64,000 nucleotides of DNA from Oceanobacillus limi (GTDB lineage: Bacteria > Bacillota > Bacilli > Bacillales > Amphibacillaceae): assembly GCF_900111445.1 (NCBI RefSeq), contig NZ_FOHE01000002.1, positions 124,001-188,000 of the forward strand, written 5' to 3'. Shown here in pieces: positions 1-9,557 of the stretch. Each line of letters begins with the position of its first letter. Position 1 is the stretch's first letter. Below the pieces are notes generated by a model. That model had not been told where the DNA came from. It saw only the letters and a list, made by a program, of their open reading frames with translations, and searched no databases. The position numbers were made by a program, and so were the translations under genes.

Positions 1-731
1 CAATCGTTATCAATGAAAAGAGAAAGGAACTCGGACTATCCAGCACTAAGCAGGTCCTCCACATGCTATTCAAAGGCAATCCTGGTACTGGAAAAACAAC
101 AGTTGCTAGAAAACTAGCGAAAATCTATTTTGATATGAATCTTTTGTCAAAAGGACATTTCATCGAAGCTGAACGTGCGGATCTAGTAGGAGAATATATC
201 GGCCAAACAGCCCAAAAGACACGCGCTATTATTCAAAAAGCTCGTGGCGGTATTTTATTTATTGACGAAGCATACTCGTTAGCTCGTGGAGGAGAAAAGG
301 ATTTCGGTAAGGAAGCTATTGATACGCTTGTAAAGCAAATGGAAGATAACGGAAATGATTTCGTGTTAATTCTAGCGGGATATCCAAACGAAATGGAAAG
401 GTTCTTAAATCTGAATCCCGGTCTCAAATCTAGATTTCCATTCATTCTAGATTTTGATGATTATGAAGTGGATCAATTAATGGAAATCGCTAGACAAATG
501 GCAGCGGAGCGAGAATACCAATTGACGAAAGAAGCAGAATGGAAATTGCGTTCCTATCTCTATAAGCAACAACAAGAGAGTACAAGAAATTTCTCTAATG
601 CTCGATGCGTGCGGAATATTATTGAACACGCCATTCGAATGCATGCTGTTCGTCTGTTATACAAAAGCCAGGCATCACCTGATGATTTAATCATGTTAAC
701 AGCTAATGACTTGTCTGTAGAAGAGGATTAG
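1..731 (+). CDS. spoVK: Stage V sporulation protein K, AAA ATPase (5' truncated by window edge)
   Basis: Coding starts before the window; the open frame is read from base 3 and ends with TAG at 729-731. The visible part is the AAA ATPase core: Walker A GNPGTGKTT near base 80, Walker B ILFIDEA near base 255, then the arginine-finger region (SRF near base 430) and the helical lid. This matches the CbbX/SpoVK family. SpoVK is a mother-cell ATPase needed for late spore maturation in B. subtilis. The order spoVK-hflX-ynbB-glnR is the same as in B. subtilis, which supports the name. Function beyond ATP-driven remodelling is known only by homology. Confidence 0.9.
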   Translation, partial: IVINEKRKELGLSSTKQVLHMLFKGNPGTGKTTVARKLAKIYFDMNLLSKGHFIEAERADLVGEYIGQTAQKTRAIIQKARGGILFIDEAYSLARGGEKDFGKEAIDTLVKQMEDNGNDFVLILAGYPNEMERFLNLNPGLKSRFPFILDFDDYEVDQLMEIARQMAAEREYQLTKEAEWKLRSYLYKQQQESTRNFSNARCVRNIIEHAIRMHAVRLLYKSQASPDDLIMLTANDLSVEED

Positions 732-826
732 TTGAATTTTGTGAAGTGACTTCATCTTTGCTATGATATGATATGAATATAATTAGATTCTTTGTAAATG
801 TCGCAGTTAGAAAGAGGTAGGAATTC

Positions 827-2062
827 ATGTCTATAGAAACAATACTAATTATAGCAGTTAAAAAGCCAGAGCAACATGATGATCGTTTTCAATCTTCGCT
901 CGAGGAACTGATATCTTTATGTAAAACAGCGGGTGGATCGGTTCAAAAAGTAATGACTCAAAATCGAGTTCGTATCCATCCTGCTTTTTATATAGGGGAA
1001 GGTAAAATGGAGGAAATTAAACAGGAAATTGACGACCTCCATATTGACTTAGTAGTTTCAAATGATGAATTATCAGCAGGTCAGTTGAGAAATTTAAGTA
1101 ACCATTTTGGTATTAGGGTAATTGATCGTAGTCAACTAATACTAGATATTTTTGCTGGGCGAGCAAAAACAAAAGAAGGTAAAATGCAAGTCGAATTAGC
1201 CCAACTCGAATATATGCTGCCACGTTTGCGAGGACAAGGTACCGAACTATCTCGCTTAGGTGCTGGTATTGGTACAAGAGGACCCGGAGAAACAAAATTA
1301 GAATCGGATCAACGACATATTAGACGTCGGATTCATGACATAAAAAGAAGGCTAAAAACGGTTGTTGGACAGAGAGAACAATATAGAAAACGAAGAAAGA
1401 CAAATGATGTTTTCCAAATTGCAATCGTCGGCTATACCAATGCAGGTAAATCAACCCTGTTTAATCGCTTAACAAATAGCGTTTCCTTAGAGGAGGACAA
1501 GCTATTTGCGACATTAGATCCATTAACAAGAAAAATCCAATTGCCGTCTGGTTTTCAACCACTTATAACAGATACCGTAGGATTCATTCAAGATCTGCCA
1601 ACAACGTTAATTGCAGCTTTTCGTTCGACTTTAGAAGAAGTAAAAGAAGCTGACTTTATTTTGCACGTTGTTGATGGCTCTCATCCAGATCGAGAACAAC
1701 ACCAAGATACAGTCCTGAACCTATTAGAAGAATTAGATGCACATACCATCCCTACCTTAACCATCTATAATAAGAAGGATTTACTGAAAGACGATTTTAT
1801 ACCTACCAACCGACCATACATGTTAATGAGTGCTTTGAATCAGGAGGAAATTAAACAACTAGTTTCGTATCTAGAATCCATTTTGAAAGAGGAATGGGAT
1901 ACGTATATTACAACCATAGAACCAGACCAAGGGAAGTTGCTACATCGTCTGGAGCATGAAACAATTATTGAAAAGAAACTATTTGATCAAGAGAAAAATA
2001 ACTATATTATTCATGGATACATTCCAAATCAACATCCATTGAAGAGCAGAATAAAGGAGTAA
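827..2062 (+). CDS. hflX: GTPase HflX, ribosome-associated
   Basis: The product is 411 residues, normal for the family. It has an N-terminal HflX domain (about 1-190, with the GPGE segment near residue 150), then a G domain with P-loop GYTNAGKS near residue 203, the DTVGF motif near 250 and NKKD near 320. HflX binds the 50S subunit and splits stalled or heat-damaged ribosomes in other bacteria; that role is inferred here. The ATG at 827 follows a good ribosome binding site (GAAAGAGGTAGG). It lies 95 bases after spoVK and 9 bases before the next gene, so it probably forms a pair with the ynbB homologue. Confidence 0.95.
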   Translation: MSIETILIIAVKKPEQHDDRFQSSLEELISLCKTAGGSVQKVMTQNRVRIHPAFYIGEGKMEEIKQEIDDLHIDLVVSNDELSAGQLRNLSNHFGIRVIDRSQLILDIFAGRAKTKEGKMQVELAQLEYMLPRLRGQGTELSRLGAGIGTRGPGETKLESDQRHIRRRIHDIKRRLKTVVGQREQYRKRRKTNDVFQIAIVGYTNAGKSTLFNRLTNSVSLEEDKLFATLDPLTRKIQLPSGFQPLITDTVGFIQDLPTTLIAAFRSTLEEVKEADFILHVVDGSHPDREQHQDTVLNLLEELDAHTIPTLTIYNKKDLLKDDFIPTNRPYMLMSALNQEEIKQLVSYLESILKEEWDTYITTIEPDQGKLLHRLEHETIIEKKLFDQEKNNYIIHGYIPNQHPLKSRIKE

Positions 2063-2071
2063 GTTAATCAC

Positions 2072-3310
2072 ATGATAGAAACATTTGTTCAACAAGCAGA
2101 AGCAGACTGTCTTCAACGACATCAACAAATTAATCGAACAGTTGAAGTGAATCAAAAACGGGTACTCGAAGCATTTAAAAATAATAAAGTGAGTGATAGT
2201 CATTTTAACTCCACAAGTGGGTATGGATATGATGACAGCGGAAGAGAAACGCTTGAAGCTGTTTACGCCGATGTATTTGGTGGTGAATCTGCATTAGTAC
2301 GTCCGCAACTTGTATCAGGGACACATGCTATTAGCACAGCGTTATTCGGCATGCTGAGACCCGGGGATGAGTTATTATATATTACAGGCAAACCATATGA
2401 TACGTTAGAAGGCGTGATCGGAAAAGACGATGAAACTAATAATGGTTCCGGTTCCTTAAAAGATTTTCGAATTACATACAACGAAGTTTCGCTTCAAAAT
2501 GATGGATCGATTGATTATAAAAAAATTAAATCTTCCATTACGACGAAAACAAAAGTAATCGCCATCCAACGTTCCAAAGGGTATGATGACCGTCCGTCAT
2601 TTCCTATTAGTGAAATTCAACGGATGGTCCGTTTTGTAAAAGAAATTGATTCGAACTTAATTGTTTTCGTAGACAATTGTTATGGTGAATTTGTAGAGGA
2701 AAATGAACCCCTACATGTAGGTGCGGATGTTATTGCCGGTTCCCTTATTAAAAATCCAGGAGGAGGAATTGCTCGAGGTGGAGGATATATTGTTGGTAAA
2801 GATGAACTAATAAATCAATGCGCAAACCGTTTAACCGCACCTGGTTTAGGGAAAGAAATAGGTGCTACTTTTCATACGCTTCAAGAAATGTTTCAAGGTT
2901 TCTTTTTGGCCCCCCACGTAGTTGGCGAAGCGTTGAAGGGTGCCGTATTTACAGCTCGTTTTTTAGAATTAAATGGTTTTTCGACATCACCAAATTACGA
3001 GACATTTAGAACTGATTTAATTCAATCCGTTACGTTTAAAACAGCTGATCAAATGATTAAGTTTTGTCAGGCAATCCAACGAAATTCACCTGTTAATTCC
3101 TATGTTACACCATATCCAAGTGAAATGCCCGGTTATGATGATCAAGTAATAATGGCAGCTGGAACGTTTATACAAGGATCGAGTATCGAATTATCAGCAG
3201 ATGGACCAATAAGAAAACCATTTACAGCGTTTGTTCAAGGTGGGCTTACCTATGCCCATGTAAAAATCGCACTCCAGGAAGCTTGTAAAGAAATAATTGG
3301 AACAGAATAA
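2072..3310 (+). CDS. ynbB: PLP-dependent methionine gamma-lyase family protein (YnbB-like)
   Basis: The 412-residue product has the fold-type I PLP enzyme pattern. A SGTHA segment near residue 90 would bind cofactor phosphate. VDNCYGEF near 210 holds the cofactor-pairing Asp, and SLIKNPGGG near 235 holds the likely Schiff-base Lys. The family is annotated as methionine gamma-lyase-like or 'aluminum resistance protein'; its real substrate is unknown. It starts 9 bases after hflX, whose coding end contains the binding site (AAGGAG), so the two are likely co-transcribed. A terminator follows, separating it from glnR. Confidence 0.9.
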   Translation: MIETFVQQAEADCLQRHQQINRTVEVNQKRVLEAFKNNKVSDSHFNSTSGYGYDDSGRETLEAVYADVFGGESALVRPQLVSGTHAISTALFGMLRPGDELLYITGKPYDTLEGVIGKDDETNNGSGSLKDFRITYNEVSLQNDGSIDYKKIKSSITTKTKVIAIQRSKGYDDRPSFPISEIQRMVRFVKEIDSNLIVFVDNCYGEFVEENEPLHVGADVIAGSLIKNPGGGIARGGGYIVGKDELINQCANRLTAPGLGKEIGATFHTLQEMFQGFFLAPHVVGEALKGAVFTARFLELNGFSTSPNYETFRTDLIQSVTFKTADQMIKFCQAIQRNSPVNSYVTPYPSEMPGYDDQVIMAAGTFIQGSSIELSADGPIRKPFTAFVQGGLTYAHVKIALQEACKEIIGTE

Positions 3311-3321
3311 GTCTTAGAATC

Positions 3322-3359
3322 AGCAAAAGAGCACGTCTTCTCTTTTGCTCTTCATTTTT
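3322..3359 (+). terminator. Rho-independent terminator after ynbB
   Basis: A perfect 10-bp stem, AGCAAAAGAG (3322-3331) with CTCTTTTGCT (3340-3349), has an 8-base loop and is followed by a T-rich run. It ends the hflX-ynbB unit just before the glnR promoter. Confidence 0.85.
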
Positions 3360-3360
3360 A

Positions 3361-3411
3361 TGTAAGGTTTTCTAACATTTATTTGACATGTAACATAACA
3401 TTGAATATAAT
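3361..3411 (+). promoter_or_regulatory. glnRA promoter with two GlnR boxes
   Basis: A consensus sigma-A promoter is present: TTGACA at 3383-3388, a 17-base spacer and TATAAT at 3406-3411. Two GlnR/TnrA-type sites (TGTNA-N7-TNACA) are visible. The first, 3361-3377, is a full match (TGTAA and TAACA). The second, 3384-3400, has one mismatch (TGACA and TAACA) and overlaps the -35 box. The sites are 23 bases apart, about two helical turns, as in B. subtilis glnRA where GlnR represses its own operon under nitrogen excess. Confidence 0.88.
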
Positions 3412-3441
3412 TGAATTAACAGAAAAAGGAGAGTCACCAAA

Positions 3442-3840
3442 ATGGATGATAAAGACCGTCGATCGATGCCCTTATTTGGAATAGGGATCGTTATGAAACT
3501 AACAGAACTAACCGCAAGGCAAATTAGATATTATGAAGAACATGATCTCATTCATCCTGAGAGAACTTCTGGAAATCAGCGATTGTTTTCCTTCAATGAT
3601 GTCGATCGTTTGTTGGAAATAAAAAACTATCTTGATAAAGGGTTAAATCTTGCAGGGATTAAATTACTTCTTACTGGAGAACCAGGAGAAAAAGAAGCAA
3701 GGAAAAGTAACTCTGAAAAACAAGATCTAACAGATAAAGAACTAAGAAAAATATTAAGAAATGAAATTGCCGAAGCTGGTCGATTTGGAAAAGCAAGCCT
3801 TCGTCAAGGAGAACTATCCAGGTTTTTCGTTAAACATTAG
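3442..3840 (+). CDS. glnR: MerR-family nitrogen repressor GlnR
   Basis: The 132-residue protein has a MerR-type winged helix at its N-terminus ([14 protein letters not shown] near residue 24, then the wing [13 protein letters not shown]) and a charged C-terminal tail typical of GlnR, which senses feedback-inhibited glutamine synthetase. GlnR represses glnRA and other nitrogen genes. The ATG at 3442 follows AAAAGGAGAG. It lies 70 bases upstream of glnA, forming the usual glnR-glnA operon, and its promoter carries two GlnR boxes, so autoregulation is likely. Confidence 0.95.
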   Translation: MDDKDRRSMPLFGIGIVMKLTELTARQIRYYEEHDLIHPERTSGNQRLFSFNDVDRLLEIKNYLDKGLNLAGIKLLLTGEPGEKEARKSNSEKQDLTDKELRKILRNEIAEAGRFGKASLRQGELSRFFVKH

Positions 3841-3910
3841 GTAAGAAGGGATATGGGAATTTCTAAATCTCATTCTCTAAAATATATAAAACAAATACAG
3901 GAGGAGAAAC

Positions 3911-5242
3911 ATGGGTTATACAAGGGAAGAAATTCTTAAACGAATTGAAGAAGAGAACGTAAAGTTTATCAGGTTACAATTCACTGACATGCTTGGCACA
4001 ATTAAAAATGTTGAAATTCCGTTAAGTCAATTAGAAAAAGCATTAGACAATATGATGATGTTTGACGGATCTTCAATTGAAGGTTTTGTGAGAATTGAAG
4101 AATCAGATATGTACTTGTATCCAGATCTAGATACATTTGTCGTATTTCCTTGGACTTCTGAAAAAGGAAAAGTCGCTCGGTTTATATGTGACATTTATAA
4201 TCCGGATGGAACCCCGTTCGAGGGATGTCCAAGATACAATTTAAAACGAAATCTAAAGAAAATGGAAGAATTAGGATTTGATGCATTTAATATTGGTACA
4301 GAGCCAGAGTTTTTCCTATTTAAATTAGATGAAAAAGGCGAGCCATCATTAGAGTTAAATGACCATGGAGGATATTTCGACTTAGCACCTACAGACTTAG
4401 GTGAAAATTGCCGAAGAGATATCGTACTTGAGTTAGAAGAAATGGGATTTGAAATCGAGGCTTCCCACCATGAAGTTGCTCCTGGTCAACATGAGATTGA
4501 TTTCAAATATTCCGATGCAGTAAAACATGCTGATGATATCCAAACGTTTAAATTAGTGGTAAAAACAATAGCGAGAAAACATAATTTGCACGCAACATTT
4601 ATGCCTAAGCCATTATTTGGGGTGAACGGTTCTGGGATGCACGTTAATATGTCCTTATTCAACGAAGGGAAAAATGCGTTCTATGATGCCGATGGTGAGA
4701 TGGAATTAAGCGATACTGCCTATCAGTTTATTGCAGGAATCATCAAACACGCAACCAATTTTACTGCAGTTACCAACCCAACTGTTAATTCGTACAAGAG
4801 ACTTGTTCCAGGATATGAAGCACCATGTTATGTTGCTTGGTCCGGATCAAACAGAAGTCCATTAATGCGTATACCAAATTCTAGAGGATTAAGCACACGT
4901 GTAGAGGTTCGAAGTGTCGACCCTTCAGCTAATCCATATATGGCATTATCGGTGTTACTTGCATCAGGACTAGATGGGGTTGCAAACAAATTAACTCCTC
5001 CATCAGCTGTAGATCGAAATATCTATGTCATGAATAAAGCGGAACGCGAAGAAAATGGTGTCAAAGATTTACCAGCAACATTAATGGATGCTCTTATTGA
5101 ACTACAGAAAGATGAAACGATCATTAATGCTTTAGGAGATCATTTGTTCGAACACTATGTGGAAGCGAAAGAAATAGAGTGGGATATGTTCCGTACAACT
5201 GTCCATCCATGGGAGAGAGAGCAGTATTTAACTCAATACTAA
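3911..5242 (+). CDS. glnA: Glutamine synthetase, type I (alpha)
   Basis: The 443-residue length and sequence fit GSI-alpha, the Firmicute form regulated by feedback and by GlnR contact rather than by adenylylation. Visible motifs are DGSSIEGF (beta-grasp domain), the ATP-binding [12 protein letters not shown] near residue 240, VPGYEAP near 305 and NRSPLMRIP near 320. It condenses ammonia and glutamate using ATP in the cytoplasm. The ATG at 3911 follows AGGAGGAG. It is the second gene of the glnR operon and ends at a strong terminator. Confidence 0.97.
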   Translation: MGYTREEILKRIEEENVKFIRLQFTDMLGTIKNVEIPLSQLEKALDNMMMFDGSSIEGFVRIEESDMYLYPDLDTFVVFPWTSEKGKVARFICDIYNPDGTPFEGCPRYNLKRNLKKMEELGFDAFNIGTEPEFFLFKLDEKGEPSLELNDHGGYFDLAPTDLGENCRRDIVLELEEMGFEIEASHHEVAPGQHEIDFKYSDAVKHADDIQTFKLVVKTIARKHNLHATFMPKPLFGVNGSGMHVNMSLFNEGKNAFYDADGEMELSDTAYQFIAGIIKHATNFTAVTNPTVNSYKRLVPGYEAPCYVAWSGSNRSPLMRIPNSRGLSTRVEVRSVDPSANPYMALSVLLASGLDGVANKLTPPSAVDRNIYVMNKAEREENGVKDLPATLMDALIELQKDETIINALGDHLFEHYVEAKEIEWDMFRTTVHPWEREQYLTQY

Positions 5243-5253
5243 CTTAACCAGAG

Positions 5254-5282
5254 AAAAACCCTTGATTATCAAGGGTTTTTTT
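5254..5282. terminator. Bidirectional terminator between glnA and lexA
   Basis: The stem AAAAACCCTTGA / TCAAGGGTTTTT has a 3-base loop and is flanked by A and T runs, so it can serve glnA on the plus strand and the convergent lexA on the minus strand. Confidence 0.88.
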
Positions 5283-5291
5283 AATGAATAT

Positions 5292-5915
5292 TTAATGTAT
5301 ATTCCGATATAGTCCAATCACTTTTCCTAGTATAGATACATTTTGATAGATTAGCGGTTCCATTGTAGCATTCTCTGGTTGTAATCGGATATGATCCTTC
5401 TCTTTAAAGAAGCGCTTTACTGTCGCTTCGTCTTCGTCCGTCATTGCGACGACGATATCTCCATTCTGCGCCGTGCTTTGTTGCCTTACAATTACCATAT
5501 CCTCATCAAGGATGCCAGCTTCTATCATACTTTCACCGTCAATTGTAAGAACAAATAAATTATCATCCGGACCTGCACTCGTACTTGGTAGGGGGATAAA
5601 CTCTTCGATATTTTCTACTGCTGTAATTGGAAGTCCAGCGGTAACCTTACCAATTAAAGGAGCATATCGAGCTTCCTCACGCGGAATATTATTTTCCTCT
5701 GATAGATCCAGTATTTCTATTGCTCTAGGTTTCGTAGGGTCTCTTCTAATAAATCCTTTGCTTTCTAATCTGGATAGGTGACCGTGAACGGTTGAACTGG
5801 ATGCCAGGCCAACCGCCTCAGCTATTTCACGTACAGAAGGTGGATATCCTTTATTGGTAACTTCATCCTTTATGTAATCTAAAATCGCTTGCTGTCTTTT
5901 CGATATTTTTGTCAT
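5292..5915 (-). CDS. lexA: SOS repressor LexA
   Basis: The 207-residue protein has an N-terminal LexA winged helix (about 1-65) and a C-terminal S24 self-cleavage domain. The cleavage bond is Ala93-Gly94 (VTAGLP); the catalytic dyad is Ser129 (DGESM) and Lys167 (ATVKRFF). RecA filaments trigger autocleavage, which derepresses DNA-damage genes. The start codon follows GAGGTGAAC on the minus strand. It is divergent from the short SOS gene and yneB, with three LexA boxes in between, one overlapping its own -35 region, so it is probably autoregulated. Confidence 0.97.
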   Translation of the reverse strand: MTKISKRQQAILDYIKDEVTNKGYPPSVREIAEAVGLASSSTVHGHLSRLESKGFIRRDPTKPRAIEILDLSEENNIPREEARYAPLIGKVTAGLPITAVENIEEFIPLPSTSAGPDDNLFVLTIDGESMIEAGILDEDMVIVRQQSTAQNGDIVVAMTDEDEATVKRFFKEKDHIRLQPENATMEPLIYQNVSILGKVIGLYRNIH

Positions 5916-5951
5916 CTATCGTTCACCTCGCACATATGTATTAGTAATGAT

Positions 5952-5980
5952 AGTTTACCATTCTGATATACAAAATGCAA
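5952..5980 (-). promoter_or_regulatory. Predicted lexA promoter
   Basis: Read on the minus strand there is TTGCAT (5975-5980), a 17-base spacer and TAAACT (5952-5957). The -35 box overlaps the edge of the LexA box at 5978-5991, consistent with autorepression. Confidence 0.6.
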
Positions 5981-5991
5981 ACGTTCGTTCG
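5978..5991 (-). promoter_or_regulatory. LexA (SOS) box 1
   Basis: On the minus strand the site reads CGAACGAACGTTTG, a full match to the Gram-positive consensus CGAAC-N4-GTTYG. It lies immediately upstream of lexA. Confidence 0.88.
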
Positions 5992-6001
5992 AAAAAAAAC
6001 G

Positions 6002-6029
6002 TTGACAAGATCATATGTTCTGTTATACT
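6002..6029 (+). promoter_or_regulatory. Promoter of the SOS peptide-yneB operon
   Basis: TTGACA at 6002-6007 and TATACT at 6024-6029 are separated by 16 bases. LexA-like sites lie over the spacer (6008-6021) and just downstream (6036-6049), so LexA would block this promoter. Confidence 0.8.
6008..6021 (+). promoter_or_regulatory. Degenerate LexA box 2
   Basis: The site reads AGATCATATGTTCT. One half (GTTC) is intact; the other is GATC instead of GAAC. Its position between -35 and -10 makes a weak operator plausible. Confidence 0.5.
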
Positions 6030-6035
6030 AAAAAC

Positions 6036-6049
6036 AGAACAAAAGTTCT
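6036..6049 (+). promoter_or_regulatory. LexA (SOS) box 3
   Basis: The site reads AGAACAAAAGTTCT, a perfect palindrome with the GAAC-N4-GTTC core. It lies in the early transcribed region of the SOS peptide gene. Confidence 0.85.
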
Positions 6050-6076
6050 ATTTTTGTGAGAAAGGACTGATGACAA

Positions 6077-6169
6077 ATGTTTGATAAAGTTTCGTCAACG
6101 GATATTTTCTACATCATTGCTTTTATCGCTACATTAGGTTTTTTATACATTTCACTAATTACTGCATAA
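6077..6169 (+). CDS. 30-residue SOS-controlled membrane peptide at the yneA locus
   Basis: ATG at 6077 to TAA at 6167 encodes 30 residues. After a short polar start (MFDKVSSTD) almost all the rest is one hydrophobic helix (IFYIIAFIATLGFLYISLI), ending TA. AAAGGA lies about 10 bases upstream. The gene is transcribed from a promoter with flanking LexA boxes, divergent from lexA and just ahead of yneB, exactly where B. subtilis has the division inhibitor YneA (about 105 residues, a membrane helix plus LysM). Here no outer domain is present. It may be a minimal membrane-only inhibitor or a different peptide; the function is inferred from position only. Confidence 0.7.
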   Translation: MFDKVSSTDIFYIIAFIATLGFLYISLITA

Positions 6170-6181
6170 TATAGGGGATAA

Positions 6182-6838
<657 letters not shown>

Positions 6839-6850
6839 GCAAGTTAATAT

Positions 6851-6892
6851 AAAAAAAGCTAGAACTTTATTATATTGTTCTTGCTTTTTTTA
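6851..6892 (+). terminator. Terminator after yneB
   Basis: The stem AAAAAAGCTAGAAC / GTTCTTGCTTTTTT has one mismatch and a T run at the 3' side. It may separate the SOS operon from ynzC. Confidence 0.75.
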
Positions 6893-6966
6893 ATGTTGAA
6901 TCACGTAATGAAGTTAACCTAGTAGGGAACTCTATATAGAAACATTGGCAAAAGGAGGGATTTTCC

Positions 6967-7200
6967 ATGCTGACAAAGGAAAAATTAGATAGAATCAATA
7001 CGCTTTCAAGAAAGTCAAAAAATGAAGGGTTAACAGAACAAGAAAAAATAGAACAAAAAGAACTAAGGCAAGAATATTTAAAAAACGTTCGTAAGTCATT
7101 TAAAAACCAATTCAAATCGATGACTGTTGTAGATCGAGAAGGAAATGATGTTACACCACAAAAAGTCAAAGATTTGCAAGAAAGAAGTAAGAAACATTAA
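6967..7200 (+). CDS. ynzC: DUF896 family protein YnzC
   Basis: The 77-residue, highly charged protein belongs to the YnzC/YozC DUF896 family: an N-terminal helical hairpin (KLDRINTLSRKSKNEGLTEQ) followed by EQKELRQEYL and a C-terminal extension with VTPQKV. It is small and cytoplasmic; no biochemical role is established beyond its link to the SOS operon in B. subtilis. The start follows AAAGGAGGG. It lies between yneB and tkt as in B. subtilis, but here a terminator-like hairpin separates it from yneB. Confidence 0.88.
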   Translation: MLTKEKLDRINTLSRKSKNEGLTEQEKIEQKELRQEYLKNVRKSFKNQFKSMTVVDREGNDVTPQKVKDLQERSKKH

Positions 7201-7364
7201 GTTTAGTCAACGAATGGAATGATGTCCCTTATCCAGTAATGATTTGATGTTTATTTTCTCTTTATAAAGATTACACCCTGTTAGTGTTATTGCTTGTTAT
7301 GTAAATTATTTCATTATAAGATAAGTAAAGAAACAATCCTTTAAAAATAGAAAGGGGACAAATA

Positions 7365-9368
7365 ATGTCGAATAACGTTGAACAATTATCGATTAATACA
7401 ATTAGAACATTGTCTATTGATGCAATTGAAAAAGCTAATTCTGGTCATCCCGGTTTGCCTATGGGGGCTGCTCCAATGGCTTATACACTATGGACTGATT
7501 TTATGAACCATAATCCTAAAAACTCCAAATGGTTCAATCGGGATCGTTTTGTGTTATCAGCTGGCCATGGCTCCATGTTACTTTATTCTATGTTACACCT
7601 ATCTGGGTATAACGTAACAATGGATGATTTAAGGAATTTTCGTCAATGGGATTCTAAAACACCAGGACACCCAGAGGTACATCATACAGACGGTGTAGAA
7701 GCTACTACAGGACCATTAGGACAAGGTATTGCTATGTCCGTTGGGATGGCGATGGCTGAGGCACATCTTGCTGCAAAATATAATAAAGAGGATCTAACTA
7801 TAATTGATCATCATACATACGCTCTTGTAAGTGACGGGGACCTAATGGAAGGTATCTCTCATGAAGCTGCATCACTTGCCGGGCACTTAAAACTTGGTAA
7901 ATTGATTTCACTATACGATTCTAACGACATTTCGTTAGATGGTGAATTAAACCGTTCTTTCTCCGAGAATATTGAAGACCGATTTAAAGCATATGGTTGG
8001 CAAGTAATACGTGTTGAAGACGGTAATGATGTTAATGAATTAAGAAACGCTATTAAGCAAGCTAAAGAAAACACAGATCAACCAACACTTATCGAAGTAA
8101 AAACGGTAATTGGTTATGGTTCACCGAATAAATCAGCTTCTTCTGCCTCACATGGTGCGCCACTTGGGCAAGACGAAGTATCGTTAACAAAAGAATTTTA
8201 TCAATGGCCACATGAAGAGTTTCATGTCCCAGATGAGGTGTATGCTGACTTTAATGAAAAAATTGTACAGCATGGGAAGGCTGAAGAAGATAAATGGAAT
8301 CAATTGCTAGAAACGTATAAAGAAAAATATAAAAAAGAAGCAAATGAATTAGAATTGGCAATGAAAGGTGAACTTCCTGAAGGATGGGACAAGGATCTTC
8401 CAGTGTATGAAACGGGTGAAGATAATTTAGCTACTAGAGCTTCATCTGGAGAAGTATTAAATGGAATTGCCAAATCCGTTCCGTATTTCTTTGGCGGAAG
8501 TGCCGATTTAGCTGGTTCAAACAAAACAACAATAAAGAACGAGGACGATTATAGTCGTCATAATTTTGCTGGCAGAAATATTTGGTTTGGTGTACGCGAA
8601 CATGCTATGGGTGCTGCATTGAATGGAATGGCATTACATGGTGGACTTAAAGTATTTGGCGGAACATTCTTTGTGTTTAGTGATTATTTACGTCCGTCTA
8701 TTCGTCTTTCTTCTATTATGAATACACCAGTGACCTATGTATTTACTCATGATTCTATTGCTGTTGGGGAAGATGGCCCAACACATGAGCCAATCGAGCA
8801 ACTGGCAGCATTACGCGCAATGCCTAACTTATCTATTATTCGTCCAGCTGATGGAAATGAAACACAAGCAGCTTGGCGTTTAGCTCTCGAATCTACCAAT
8901 AAACCAACTGCTTTAGTGTTAACAAGACAAAACTTACCGACACTAGAGGGTACAAAAGAAAATGCTTATGAAGGTGTTAAGAAGGGTGCTTACGTTGTAA
9001 GTAAAACAAATAAAGAAACTCCTGATGCTCTGTTAATTGCTACCGGATCAGAAGTTCAATTGGCAGTCAAAGCTCAAGAAGCATTAAAGGCAAAAGGTAT
9101 TGAGGTTAATGTTGTTAGCATGCCGTCATGGGATCGTTTCAACGAACAAGACGATGCATATAAAAATGAAGTATTGCCAACGAACATAAGAAAACGTGTA
9201 GCGATCGAAATGGGTGCTACTTTCGGATGGGAACGCTATACAGGAGATCAAGGAATTATTATGGGAATTGATCGATTTGGTGCTTCTGCTAACGGGAACA
9301 AAGTGATTGAGGAATATGGATTCACAGTAGATAATGTAGTAAATAATGTAGAAAAGCTATTGCGATAA
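7365..9368 (+). CDS. tkt: Transketolase
   Basis: The 667-residue length is standard. The thiamine diphosphate domain begins with [11 protein letters not shown] and contains [11 protein letters not shown] and SDGDLMEG (metal/cofactor motif near residue 155). The pyrimidine domain has [13 protein letters not shown] and [14 protein letters not shown], the transketolase signature. The C-terminal domain is complete. It moves two-carbon units between sugar phosphates in the pentose phosphate pathway. The ATG at 7365 follows AAAGGGGAC, and a terminator follows the stop, so it is probably monocistronic. Confidence 0.97.
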   Translation: MSNNVEQLSINTIRTLSIDAIEKANSGHPGLPMGAAPMAYTLWTDFMNHNPKNSKWFNRDRFVLSAGHGSMLLYSMLHLSGYNVTMDDLRNFRQWDSKTPGHPEVHHTDGVEATTGPLGQGIAMSVGMAMAEAHLAAKYNKEDLTIIDHHTYALVSDGDLMEGISHEAASLAGHLKLGKLISLYDSNDISLDGELNRSFSENIEDRFKAYGWQVIRVEDGNDVNELRNAIKQAKENTDQPTLIEVKTVIGYGSPNKSASSASHGAPLGQDEVSLTKEFYQWPHEEFHVPDEVYADFNEKIVQHGKAEEDKWNQLLETYKEKYKKEANELELAMKGELPEGWDKDLPVYETGEDNLATRASSGEVLNGIAKSVPYFFGGSADLAGSNKTTIKNEDDYSRHNFAGRNIWFGVREHAMGAALNGMALHGGLKVFGGTFFVFSDYLRPSIRLSSIMNTPVTYVFTHDSIAVGEDGPTHEPIEQLAALRAMPNLSIIRPADGNETQAAWRLALESTNKPTALVLTRQNLPTLEGTKENAYEGVKKGAYVVSKTNKETPDALLIATGSEVQLAVKAQEALKAKGIEVNVVSMPSWDRFNEQDDAYKNEVLPTNIRKRVAIEMGATFGWERYTGDQGIIMGIDRFGASANGNKVIEEYGFTVDNVVNNVEKLLR

Positions 9369-9373
9369 TTTAT

Positions 9374-9407
9374 AAAAGGTGGTCTCTTAAATGAGATCAT
9401 CTTTTTT
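9374..9407 (+). terminator. Terminator after tkt
   Basis: The stem AAAAGGTGGTCTC / GAGATCATCTTTT contains two G-U pairs and ends in a T run. Confidence 0.8.
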
Positions 9408-9498
9408 AGTGTTTTATTAAACTCATTAAAATTTAGACACATAAAATACAAGCGTAATATCCTACAACCGACAAAACTAGTGATAGTTTTTAACGTAT

Positions 9499-9532
9499 TC
9501 TGACAAGCTTTTCTTTGAACAATCGTTATAAT
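9499..9532 (+). promoter_or_regulatory. Possible Spo0A-activated sirA promoter
   Basis: A -10 box TATAAT lies at 9527-9532 without a good -35. Where the -35 should be, 9499-9506 reads TCTGACAA, which is TTGTCAGA on the other strand and one base from the Spo0A box TTGTCRAA. A weaker match lies at 9467-9474. An 0A box over a poor -35 fits Spo0A activation, which is known for sirA in B. subtilis. Confidence 0.4.
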
Positions 9533-9557
9533 AATAGGAAATAGAGGAGGGGTCAGA

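Noticed and set aside
7201-7364. TTGCTT...TATAAG as a tkt promoter
   Set aside because: The spacer would be 19 bases and both boxes are weak; tkt surely has a promoter here but I cannot place it.
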